A stretch of DNA of 64,000 bases, from positions 1,240,001 through 1,304,000 of the forward strand of contig KE546965.1 of NCBI GenBank assembly GCA_000442125.1. The letters are read 5' to 3'. The stretch's first letter is position 1; each line of letters begins with the position of its first letter. Of this stretch, positions 12,511 to 22,673 are shown piece after piece. A program made the position numbers and the translations under genes. The notes under the pieces were generated by a model. It made no database searches. It had not been told where the DNA came from and saw only the letters and a list, made by a program, of their open reading frames with translations. The DNA comes from Opeltia flavorubescens (lineage: Eukaryota > Ascomycota > Lecanoromycetes > Teloschistales > Teloschistaceae).

Positions 12511-13558
12511 TCACGATTCTGCCAGAAAATGTCCAGGATTCGGCTCTGGGACGGTATGCCCCGGAAGAGCGTTGGTGTGAGGGAAATACAGCTTCGTCTT
12601 GAGCAGAAACGCCGCGTTCAGGTCGATGAAAAGCAGCATACGAGCCAGCAGCCCATCCAGCCCGAGCGATTCCAGTCCCCCCCGAAGCTCCACCATCTTG
12701 GTAAGACCCTTCATGTGTATGTGGTATTGCTCTTCATCGCCTGCGAAACCGGCTTCATATGCTGCCATTTTGGCCACTGCTCCGATGACTTGATCACTGA
12801 GGGCGAGATTAGGGTCCCTCAAGGCCCGGTTGATTGCAGCGATTGCATCTTCTTTGAGCTGGTACAGGACTTCTGGTTTACAGCGTGTCTGCCGAACAGA
12901 AAGATAGTGAGAGGTCGCAAACAGTATGGTAATATTGAGGGTCGCTTGCGCGGTAATTACCATTGGAAACCAAACCGATCGCAGTGAGCCCTGGGCCCCT
13001 GGATGATCCAGCTCAGGAATGTCAACAGCTACTTCAGAGACATCTGCTCAAGGGGAGTGACGCTTAGCGAAAGGTTCTACCAATGAAATACCTTTTGGAA
13101 TGCCGGTATGTGCCGGTACAAGGATCGAGACTTGACTTACAGTGGGATAACATAGCAGGCGCAATCTTATTCTCCGGATAAGGAACGAATGGGAACGTCC
13201 AGCCAGCACCTGGCATGGTATTAAGTCCCAACTTCGTCAAAGCCCCCTCAACGGACTCGGGATCGTTACCGTATGAAGGAGGTTCGGTTTTGTCGAGAGC
13301 TGAAGGCACCTCTGGAGCTGTTGCGCTCGATTCGGCCATGGGTGGAGAATCACTCCCGGCCGAAGTGTCAGACCCGTACAAGTCGAGATCAATTGCGACG
13401 GACAGCAGTTTCCGATGTCTTCTTCGACCAGATCCTTCAGGTTTGCTGCTTGACGATGAATGGTCCTTTGCGGCTTGCGATCGAACGGCTTTCCGCTTCG
13501 CAGCGGACTTTGAATCATCTGGCCCGCTGGTATTGATGAAGACGAAATCCGAAGACAT
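12511..13558 (-). CDS. Fungal-specific transcription-factor-domain-like protein, no zinc cluster
   Basis: Two exons, 13558-13141 and 13043-12511, with a 97-bp intron (GTAAGT donor, GAGCAG acceptor); 316 aa. The start MSSDFVFINTSGPDDSKS opens a type of fungal protein that begins with an FVFxN..GPD segment and a basic Ser-rich stretch (AKRKAVRSQAAKDH, GSGRRRHRKLL). It then has a helical region like the fungal-specific transcription factor domain: AMLSHY across the splice, VDIPELDHP, LRSVWFPMVITAQATL, ILFATSHYLSVRQT, and later HMKGLTKMVELRGGL. That last motif (GL..MV..RGGL) is typical of this domain. There is no Zn2Cys6 cluster, so it may be a regulator partner or a remnant. At 316 aa it is shorter than most relatives I recall (about 450-600 aa); the end at LAES may reflect a missed last intron or truncation. 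Confidence 0.6.
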
Positions 13559-15841
13559 GGTTCTTGGGGCTAAGCAGGCAGGCAAGAGACATTCCAACAC
13601 TGAAATAACCGTCGAGAGTCTGAGATGGCCTCGAGACAATGGCGACGCTCTCCTCTTTTATCCTGCCAGCTTAGCGTCGAGGGAGCACAGGAGTAGAGGT
13701 ATGAACCTCTCTCCAACCATCTACAGCCTGTCATTGTTTAGTTCTGTAGTCTACCCAGCTTACATGGGACCTGCGTGATCGGACATTGCCTAGCCTAGGG
13801 CGGCACCGATCACCGTATGACAGGTGCTATGGTTCCAGAGAGTGTCGGACAAGCTCGCTAAGCGGTTCGACCGAAGTCAATCTCATCATAGAGAGGTGCA
13901 TCATCAGTTTGGGGGTTCGTCCGACTGCTCGGATACATCCGATATGCGCGACCCTATCATTCAGGGCGGGCGGCGTCGAAGCCATTGAAGGGCTTCGCTT
14001 AGTCTGAAGCCAATCGTTTGAGTGTTCGAGGGTGCACTGTTTGGGCGTCGACTGATTCAGCTGCCGTCATGTCTTGATACAGACTCACCTGGCCCATTTT
14101 GGAAACAGTGGCCAATGTTGCCCAAAAGCAGCAAATGCGTCATTACTGCTCGACGGAGTAAAAGACACGTCAAAACTACATGTGGCTGTGCAGCCTTGTG
14201 GCTCCTAATGATGCAAGATCTGACGCTACTGAAGCACAATATGTCCGTATCGTTCAGCCTCGGTCTTCTCGGTCTTTTTTGTATACTATAATGAGTGTCC
14301 TGATTACTGTTCGAGGTGATGAGATCGCAGACGACTACTGAAGACTACTGAAGGCTATTGCCACATTGCTTCGCGACGAGGTCTCGTTGAGCTGCAAGAT
14401 GAACGAGCTGAAGTCCGGGAGTGCCGTGGAATCTCAACAATCTCCTTGACGAGTCCTTGTCTATGGCCAATCATCTGGCGTTCTTTCTCTGCATATGGCT
14501 ATTTGAACATGAGACTTGGCGCCAATTGTGGGCACCAGGGCAAGTTGAATGCCATAATGCACTCTCCCCAGTTGAGCAAGGCACTACGCAGTCCGACTTG
14601 CTCCAATGAGGAAGTCACCGCCAGCATATGCAAGACAGAGTTCTTGAGCAGAGTCATTGGCGAAACCCGAAGGTCTGGATCAGCTTAAGCCCTTTGCTCA
14701 GGATTTCCCCGAGCGCCCAGCGGCAAGCCACTACTTCCTCAGTTTCGACCCTGCATGTCAGAAGAATAGGTCCATCTCTCTTATTGGCTTTCTTTTTTTC
14801 AAAATCTCCTTTTGCCTGACTAACAAATCAAGCAAGATGGCTCGTCCGATTGGAAAATGCTTGGATAGAATGACAGAGTTGCGGGAACGGGTTGGGGCGA
14901 GTACCGAGACCATATCATGGCGTGTACTCTAATGCAAGACTCTAAGCTACGCTGGCTTACGGAGCTTTACTCCAACGCCAATGGTTGGTCAGATCCAGGG
15001 GCTTCGTTACCGATCCCCAGCGACTATGAGGGCATTAGTCCAAGCTCTCTTGTCTGCATATAGTATTGACACTTTTAATCTGTAAGTCATTGAGGACCTA
15101 TCAGCTAGATATTTGCAGCAATCGTTGAAATTGGTGTCCACCCATCAGGATACGAAGCGAGGATGGCTACCTGGCAACTTCTGCTACCTACCTGTTTAGC
15201 CATCACGGTGGCGTCCTGTCATCAAGGAGTCCCTGTTCAAGGCATCGATTCACAAGTGACCCATGACCATGATAGGGATCTGGCATTTTGAGGACGTTCA
15301 TGCATCAATGTGCTAATTCGGGTCGATTCCAGCCTCCGGGCACTCCCGGTTCATTCGCTCCCTTCCGTGTGGATGACCCTCTTTTTGCCGTATTCCACTT
15401 AACTTGTATGGTTACGACATCACAATGAGTTTCCCTGACCCTGAGGCCGCTGCAGTGGGAATACCCAACTTATTTGATTATCAAGAAACTCAATTTGCAT
15501 TCGTGCATCTCGCCTAGCCAGATATCAGGCCCAACGAAACTTTTGAACGTCTTGGAAGCCTCAAAATAATCTGCTATGGACGAGAGAACCAAGCGGAAAC
15601 CTCTTTTGTTCCTTCCTTCAATAGCAATATTATGGGTTGGTCAAGTGTATTGGATACACAAAGCCTTACTGTTGTAGTCATTCTTCATCTTCTACCCCTA
15701 TCTCTACTCTCACGTTTGCAGCACACATGCTATGCATTGATCATACAATATTGAGGTCATTGCTAATTTATTGCTCAAGGACTAGAATAACCTATATACC
15801 TCTTATCATCTCCGAATCAACAAGCCCACTGCACGTTCCAT
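13559..15841. other. 2.3-kb stretch without a supportable gene
   Basis: It contains the promoter side of the transcription-factor-like gene and many short frames up to 121 codons. The plus-strand piece near 14421-14609 looks protein-like over about 45 codons, but no neighbouring exon in frame could be found. It could hold a very decayed gene; none is called. Confidence 0.4.
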
Positions 15842-16666
15842 TCAGCAAAGTCTTCGACCTGAACCCAATCTCAGCTCATCCTTCGAATCCTCTGGACCAG
15901 TCCCATTTTGCCCTGCAATCCGCTCAGCAAGATACAACGTGTTTGAGGTCAGCCGAGTTGCCATATCCCGATGCTTCTCGTGCGCGAAATCATGGGAGCT
16001 AGTAGTCGATCGGAGCGTGGCAGCCGGTTTCGCAGCTATGGCCAAAGGGCTTTCACCATATCCTGACAGATTCTCTTCTTGACTGGCAATCGAAAAATTT
16101 TCAAGCTCGGCTTTGAGGTTGGCTTGCTTGGCTTGCTGTGTAGGAGTCTGGGATGCTTGAGCTCTCAACCACCTTGTATAGGCAGGCGTCTCGGCCGATT
16201 TCGCTTCTGGCTTGTCGACTGGAGCAGCCGCAGCCAATGCCTGCTGATTGTCAAGACTGTCATCCGGAGAAGGACCAGATTTTAAGACCGGCGGTTTCGA
16301 CCTCGAAACAGGTATACAGACAGTCAGTTCAGGTCTTCCAACCCTGGCTTTTGCTTGGCTCACGGGCGTTGACGCATGGTGCTGCTTGAACGCCTTCACC
16401 TCGGACGTTGGCTCAGGCTTTTGAGCAATAAATATTCCCTGTTGAGGATACCTGACAATGACATTAGCGCTCCCCACTTTTGGCGTAAGCGGCTTGTTTG
16501 GATACTGCATCGATCCTGCGGTCACTGGTTGGTATGGAGTGACATTCATTCTGTGAGATTCCTCGACTGCACCTGCCGCGGACAAATCTGTCGTTACGCT
16601 TTGGATGCCCTCCGCAGAACCCCCAATGGCAAGACATGGAAAAGCCCAATAGAGAAGTCCCGCCAT
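15842..16666 (-). CDS. Hypothetical protein, possibly secreted
   Basis: A single 274-codon frame begins at the ATG at 16666, which has an A at -3 and G at +4. The N-terminus MAGLLYWAFPCLAIGGSAEG could be a short signal peptide. The body is rich in Ala, Pro, Lys and Gln, with no predicted membrane segment, and is almost Cys-free after the leader. The local composition (PVSQAKARVGRPELTV, SKPPVLKSGPSPDD) looks like disordered sequence. I do not recognise a family. A frame of this length without stops in about 48% GC DNA supports a gene, but no splice sites or homology confirm it. Overlapping plus-strand frames at 16079-16702 are shorter and lack coherent composition. Confidence 0.4.
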   Translation of the reverse strand: MAGLLYWAFPCLAIGGSAEGIQSVTTDLSAAGAVEESHRMNVTPYQPVTAGSMQYPNKPLTPKVGSANVIVRYPQQGIFIAQKPEPTSEVKAFKQHHASTPVSQAKARVGRPELTVCIPVSRSKPPVLKSGPSPDDSLDNQQALAAAAPVDKPEAKSAETPAYTRWLRAQASQTPTQQAKQANLKAELENFSIASQEENLSGYGESPLAIAAKPAATLRSTTSSHDFAHEKHRDMATRLTSNTLYLAERIAGQNGTGPEDSKDELRLGSGRRLC

Positions 16667-17062
16667 TCTCTTGCTGCGAAAGGTCTTAGCGACAAAGGCT
16701 AACAATTCGATATATCTATGATGGGTATCTCAATGCTGGACGGCGGTTTGTGACGAGTAAGGAGATCTGGGGCAACGCGCAGGAAAGGTTGGAGGTCGAG
16801 CATAGGCTACTAGAAGCTTCATAAGTAAGTCATCCTTTGTCTTTGCTGCCATCAAGAAGAATGTTGTTCCTTTCTTTCATCTTTGTTCTGAAAGTTCTTT
16901 ATAGGATTTCACCAATCAACACAATGCATTGTGTGTTGAACAAGGACCATGGACCTTACGATCACCACTCAAAATCACCGCGAATTTTTGATTCGTACAC
17001 CACTCCCGGCTATACTCTTATAATCCACCTACAAGTCTTGCGCAAAGGCTCTACTATCAGCA
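16667..17062. other. Divergent promoter region
   Basis: This 396-base stretch lies between the hypothetical gene (minus) and the RING-like gene (plus). It should contain the promoters of both; no specific element was identified. Confidence 0.4.
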
Positions 17063-19036
17063 ATGGACGAGAACCCGTGGCACTTTCCCTCTGAGCTCAG
17101 CCTGGGCTATGCGGGCATTCACCGGACTGTATTCGCAGCGCTGCATTACCTTACTCATCTTCAGCCTGCAGATATGAGCGAGGTAGCCGAGGAAAATAAA
17201 GTGTGTGTCATTTGCAATGACCCGCATTCCGATGAAAAAGGGCACGACTTGGTCCAACTCGATTGCGGCCATTTCTTTGGCAGGTCATGCTTACTCCTCT
17301 GGTTGACTCCCGTGGAAAACAAAGGTGACCGTGTTATGGTTGCCTTAAGCGATGGCCGCGTGAGGTCTCGCCTTGAGTATGACCGCGTGGAAGAAGAGGA
17401 GGACGAGGAAGAAGAAGACATGGCAGAGGAAGCCGAGCATGAGGAAGATGAGGATGAAGAGGATGTGGAAGGGGAAAACGAAGGATCGGAAGATACAACC
17501 TCGAGGGCTGGGCAGCCCACCGCCGAATCACCCGACGTAGGCTCTCGATCGACGTCACCGTCGACGCCCGTGAACCGCAGTCCTCATTTTATTCGTCCTA
17601 GCTCGCTAGTAGACGGTCAAGATGTGGTCAATCAGGTCATCGAAGCTCTCTATGAATCTCCTGAGGTTCCTCCGCCTCGTAGAGTTGGCATCCGCGATCC
17701 CGAATACCGGCCTCCAAGGTATGACCCGGAGGAGCAGCCTGACATTACTCAGCCTGACAACTCTCCTTTCGACCCGATGAGATCTCCTACAAGCCCGGTG
17801 CCGCTAACCCATGACATGGCGTTACAGGAAATCCCCAACCTCGAACATATCGTAGGTGTTGCTGTCCGCCGCCTTGTTCCGGGCAACAACACATGCCCGC
17901 TCTGCAGAGCCATTCTTTTTCCCAAGCCAGCCCACGGCGAGAGCTTGCGGCGCATTCGCCTTTGCGTTCGTGTCTGGGACCTCGCATACAAATATGCATG
18001 TATCCAACGTAATCAGCTGGAGGACGATTACCGCTTCGCAGTTCTCGCCTATGGCCATATGTGGGACTCCACACGCGCAACGGCAGATGAGTATGAGGAG
18101 ATCGGGCTAGAACTAGAACAGCGACACGTCTTCCAATTTGCCGCTGGAACACTGATCGGCGTCAATGAGCAACGCGAAGTATTCTTTGGCAGGCAGTGGA
18201 CTGATGAGCAGAGACAATCGCTGGAGACCTTTGGTCGATACATGAAATTCAGGGAGGCCGATATACCGGTTTGGTTTCCTAAATGCGAGACTCTAGAGGA
18301 CGTTCGTATGATACATGTTTGGTTCGGCCCCGATAGAACGCAAAGGCTTGCAAGGCGTTCGAGCAGTGCTTGGATTCAGGTCCGAATTAAAGACCATCCG
18401 CATGATTTCCGGCTTGGTTCGGACGATGAAGACGTTGAGTCGTCGGACGGGGAGGATGATGATGATGCGATCGAAGAGGCAATGGGGGTCGAAGAGGACG
18501 AGAATGAAGACGAAGCTGGTGTTGGTCATGAGCGCAGAGAGAATGAAGTCGATATGTCGGAGGAAGGTGGTAATGACTTGATGGCTGAAGATTCCTCAGA
18601 CCATCATTCTTCGCTTGCTTCGAGAGAGTATGACAATCTCGAACAACCGGATCAAGGCGATAAACATGTTATGGCTGATCGTTCCTCGGATGATGTCACT
18701 TTGACTGCTGGGGAGGAATCAAAAGGCCTAGGGCAATCGGAAGGCGGATCCTCACAGAACCCAACATTGGTTACTTTGCTAGGGATGGAGAGGTCGGAAG
18801 CTTTGGACGATAGTTCCTCGGATGATCTTTCGTTGATGGATCCAAAGGAGTTTGAAGAGCTGGAGCAATTATATGGTAAGTGCTCAGATCTTTCGTCGAT
18901 GGCCCCGGATGAACTGGGAGAGCTGGGGCGTAGCTTCTCTAACACTGACGAGGCACTGAATAATGCTGCTGAGGAAAGTGAATTGGAGAGTCCTGAAGAA
19001 GAGGATGACGCTATGGATGTTGATTATGAGCCTTAG
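17063..19036 (+). CDS. RING-like zinc-finger protein with acidic insertion
   Basis: A single exon of 657 codons from the ATG at 17063; a second in-frame ATG (MSEVAEENK, residue 38) is the other possible start. The first RING half is at residues 48-80: CVIC (C48, C51), then DCGHFFGRSCLLLW (C68, H70, C76). The closing pair CPLC (C278, C281) lies about 200 residues later. Between them are an acidic run (residues 109-143) and a Ser/Pro region. At position 73, where RING fingers have Cys or His, there is Gly. The motif CGHxFGxxC recurs, as I recall, in fungal RING-like proteins. Residues 296-430 look folded (RRIRLCVRVWDLAYKY, HMWDSTRA), and a second acidic, Ser-rich tail follows (about 450-657). 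Likely role: E3-ligase-like or protein-binding factor, probably nuclear from its acidic tails; this is inference. Confidence 0.7.
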   Translation: MDENPWHFPSELSLGYAGIHRTVFAALHYLTHLQPADMSEVAEENKVCVICNDPHSDEKGHDLVQLDCGHFFGRSCLLLWLTPVENKGDRVMVALSDGRVRSRLEYDRVEEEEDEEEEDMAEEAEHEEDEDEEDVEGENEGSEDTTSRAGQPTAESPDVGSRSTSPSTPVNRSPHFIRPSSLVDGQDVVNQVIEALYESPEVPPPRRVGIRDPEYRPPRYDPEEQPDITQPDNSPFDPMRSPTSPVPLTHDMALQEIPNLEHIVGVAVRRLVPGNNTCPLCRAILFPKPAHGESLRRIRLCVRVWDLAYKYACIQRNQLEDDYRFAVLAYGHMWDSTRATADEYEEIGLELEQRHVFQFAAGTLIGVNEQREVFFGRQWTDEQRQSLETFGRYMKFREADIPVWFPKCETLEDVRMIHVWFGPDRTQRLARRSSSAWIQVRIKDHPHDFRLGSDDEDVESSDGEDDDDAIEEAMGVEEDENEDEAGVGHERRENEVDMSEEGGNDLMAEDSSDHHSSLASREYDNLEQPDQGDKHVMADRSSDDVTLTAGEESKGLGQSEGGSSQNPTLVTLLGMERSEALDDSSSDDLSLMDPKEFEELEQLYGKCSDLSSMAPDELGELGRSFSNTDEALNNAAEESELESPEEEDDAMDVDYEP

Positions 19037-19903
19037 GTAGGAGGTCCGATGGAAGGTCTTCCCTGATATGCTGGATTCGCAGCTGGAAGGTTCTCTCTTA
19101 ATTGAGCAAGGAATGAAATACAGCCAGTACTGATATGCATAATTCAATTCACACTTGACCCATTTCCGCGAAACGAATTAAAGTGAAATGACTCCTGAAC
19201 ACGAGTGCTGTAGGGCGAATGTAGATGGTTTGGCCTTGTTTACATTTTTTGATGATACTGCTCTCATGTTTTCAGCCATTACTAGTCAGTTTGTCCATGC
19301 AATTGGCTCAATCATACTCGCCATGGGATGAAGTTACTAATAATTCTATTGCTCTATAGACTTCCTACTCTAGGCATAATTATTTGCTACATCTTATTGG
19401 ATGTACAGAGCAAATGGCTACTCTAAGCTTCTTTTACCGCGCACGAGCCAATCCAAATAAACAAGTGGAAAATGATTCTGGAGGGCATAATTATTTCGCA
19501 ATAGATACTGCTGTGATTTCTGACTAGCATGCGCAAGAGCTCGGCCGATTCGACAGCAGCCACGCTGTCAGCAGTAGCTTCACGCACTATTTCGCTTGAG
19601 GTTCCGACTAAGATGGTGCGGAGGATGCGCTACATCTTCCACCTACGTAAGGCTTCATCATCCTACATGCTGTGCAGGTAAGGTGGGTATGCAGTCAAGA
19701 GTAATTCGTTCCTCAAGTAAACTCTAAGAAGGTGCATTAGCCATTGTAGACGGTAAGCATTTTTGGCTAGCTGGTCTCCATTTCTATATCTGCATAGACA
19801 TGTAAGATATATATCCTTTTATTTTGTCCTCTGGAATCTTCTAGTCGTCCATTCGGTTTCTCTGTTGCATTTGGGCCTTAACGTGCGCCTAAGGACCGAC
19901 GGA
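19037..19903. other. Intergenic stretch upstream of GMC oxidoreductase
   Basis: AT-rich in places (about 19320-19500). It should hold the 3' end of the RING-like gene and the promoter of the oxidoreductase. No gene is seen. Confidence 0.4.
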
Positions 19904-22107
19904 ATGTATTTTACTGTGCTCCCTTTTGCCTCGCTGCTCTTGTTACTGTCAACAGCAGTCGCTGAGCTGAATCTTCTCACCTTCGCTGACGGAGGGTTGG
20001 GCCAGGTCTTAGGAAGCGCATTTGGTCTTCCCGGTACAAATGCGACTTTTGACTACGTCGTCGTAGGGGGCGGCACTGCCGGTCTTGCCGTTGCAACGAG
20101 ACTGGCTTCTGACCCTGGCATAAGTGTTGCTGTAATTGAAGCTGGAGGATTCTACGAGATTGACAATGGCAATCGGAGTGTTGTTCCAGGTTACTCCAGC
20201 TTCTACACTGGGGCTGATCCGCAAAACTATCACCCGCTCATCGATTGGGGGTTCGTGACCGAGCCACAAGAGGTATCCTGCATTACTTAACGTATTTTTT
20301 GTTCTCTAAGTCTGATTAGGGACATAGGGTGCTGCTCAAAGGAGGATTCATTATGCGCGAGGAAAGACTTTAGGAGGAAGTTCGGCAAGGAATTACATGG
20401 TTATCCATCGGTAGGTCTCACATTCATAATATACAATGATCTGACCCATAATCAACAACCAGGCCAACCAAAGGATCCTTGCAAAAATGGGCTGACGAAG
20501 TCGGTGACGAGACTTATCGGTGGGATAATTTCTTTCAATACTACAAAAGATCGTGTAACTACACCACATTCAACAAAACCCTCTATAACGCCACCATCGG
20601 CCAGGATCCCAGTGCTTTCGATCCTCAGGGGGNCCCATTGCAGGTCTCATTCAGCAACTATGCAGATCCGTTCGGGTCCTGGGCTCAAAAGGGTTTTACC
20701 GGAGTCGGTATGAATCTGCAGGATGGATTGAACAGCGGGATCCTCAATGGATCTTCCTTTGGAACATTGTCAATCGATCCACGCAACGGATATCGCTCAT
20801 CGTCGGAATCCAGTTTCTTACAAGCAGCTTTGCAGCTTGGGACCGCGCCAGTGATTTACAAGAATTCGCTTTCTACTCGCATCCTTTTCGACGAGAATAA
20901 CACAGCGACCGGCGTATCGGTCATTACGGCTGGCCCGTATGGCATTCCTCAACTAAACTACACTCTGAGCGCCCGCAAGGAAGTCATAGTCTCAGCCGGA
21001 ACTTTCCAATCCCCTCAACTCCTCATGGTCTCTGGAATCGGGCCTCGGGATCAGCTGGAGAAGAATAACATCCCAGTCAAGAAAGACCTCCCAGGCGTCG
21101 GCCAAAATATGTGGGATCACGTCCTTTTCGGGGTCAGCAACCGTGTGAACGTCCTGACGGCTTCTGCCAGCCTAAACAGTCCAGCAGTGGCAGCCCGATT
21201 AGCAGAACAATTCCGAACTAATGGCTCCGGCCCTCTCGCGGCCTTCGGTGCCGGCTACTATGGATGGGAAAAACTCCCCCAGCCATACAGAAACGCTATA
21301 TCAGACCGATCCCTCCAAGACCTCGCGACCTTTCCGGCAGACTGGCCAGAGCTAGAATGGCTCCCTGTTTCCTCGTTCCTGGGGTACCAACGCAATCGTC
21401 AGACCGAGGATCCACGCGATGGATACAATTACGCCACCATAAATCCAGGTCTCGTGGCTCCGTTGAGCAGAGGTAACATCAGCATCAAGTCAAGTGAAAT
21501 GACGGACCCACCTATCATCAACCCGAATTTCCTATCCCACCCCACGGACCAGGAACTCGCCGTCCAGGGCTTCAAGCGTGCGCGTCAGATCTGGAGTATC
21601 TTGTCCGACGCCAGTTTGACCATCGGCAACGATGAATATTTCCCCGGCTCGAACGTCACTTCAGACGCAGATATTCTAGACTTCATACAACGCTCCCTCA
21701 TGACAAGTTACCACGCGTCTAGTACTTGTAAGATGGGGAAATCAGAGGATAGGATGGCTGTGGTAGATAGTAAGGCGAGGGTATTTGGTACGCAGGGCTT
21801 GAGGGTTGTGGATGCGAGTGCATTTCCGTTCCTGCCGCCGGGGCATCCACAGAGTACGATTTATGCGCTTGCGGAGAAGATTGCGGAGGATATTCTTTTG
21901 GGAGTTGGGGGAGTAACGAGGGAGGGGTATATGCTGGAGGAGGAGGAGTTGGTGAGGAAAGGTGGTAAGGGAGTGAAGGGAAAGAATTCGAGCGAGACGC
22001 AGGATTCTGGTGTAGGGAGGGTGGACATTGGGTCATGGGGTTGGAAGGGTACGATCATAACTTGGATTGGAACTGTAGTGGGGTTGATCATATTGGGAAT
22101 ACTGTAA
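19904..22107 (+). CDS. GMC oxidoreductase, secreted and membrane-anchored
   Basis: Three exons, 19904-20272, 20328-20410 and 20463-22107, with introns of 55 and 52 bp; 698 aa. The start MYFTVLPFASLLLLLSTAVA is a signal peptide. FAD binding is shown by YVVVGGGTAGLAVATRLA and VIEAGG, then ARGKTLGGSSARNYM across intron 1. GMC signature 2 is present as GTFQSPQLLMVSGIGP. Catalytic-site histidines lie in TSYHASSTCKMG and PFLPPGHPQSTIYALAEKIA. The family oxidises alcohols, sugars or aryl alcohols while reducing O2 or quinones; the substrate cannot be read here. There are many N-glycosylation sequons. After the domain comes a charged linker (EEEELVRKGGKGVKGK) and a hydrophobic C-terminus (IITWIGTVVGLIILGIL) that fits a GPI signal or a single membrane span. 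Base 20633 is N, so one residue is unknown. Confidence 0.9.
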
Positions 22108-22673
22108 AACAATAAATGCGAATTTGTCAATACTATTGGGACTGGTATCTAAAAGCATTATATGAGACAGCTTACTATCGTAATTCTCATTAATCATCAA
22201 ATGCCCCTGCCCTTTGTTATTCAATTCCAAAACCCAGCGTCTCTTGGCTGATTCATTTGCATTCCCATGCACAGCACTTGAGTTGAGGGTAAATCGAGGT
22301 GTCGATATGCCAAACCCCTGAAGTAGATGTTATGCGTAACACTGGAATAGATCACTACTGTTTCCTACTGGAACCTTTCCAGGCCATCTCTCCATGTTCT
22401 AAAACATTCGCTCTCGTCGCATATCTCATAACTTCATTATTAGCTGCGCCAGGAGATGGATTTCGATACCCAAAGCCTCGCCATATCTTGCAGCGGCCCC
22501 TCACCTGGGTATTGGCCGTTCCACATCGGCTCCTACGCGTGAAAAGATCAATTGGTCCTCCTTTTTTCAGCGAGTTTTGTTCGAAAAGATAAGACAAAAG
22601 GAAGGAGCATCCAGCGATATTACCTGTTCTCCCCTCTCGTTACCCCTGAGCATTACCTTATTCAAGTCGTCGT
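22108..22673. other. Convergent 3' region
   Basis: It lies between the ends of the oxidoreductase and the Cys-repeat gene. AATAAA occurs at 22111-22116, just after the oxidoreductase stop. No gene is seen. Confidence 0.45.

Noticed and set aside
13215-13778. 187-codon plus-strand frame
   Set aside because: Shadow of the transcription-factor-like gene on the opposite strand.
13855-13885. tRNA B-box-like sequence (GGTTCGACC)
   Set aside because: It does not fit the full B-box, and no A-box or cloverleaf could be paired around it.
14421-14609. Decayed gene fragment with a protein-like 45-codon stretch
   Set aside because: No second fragment in order or recognisable family; chance cannot be excluded.
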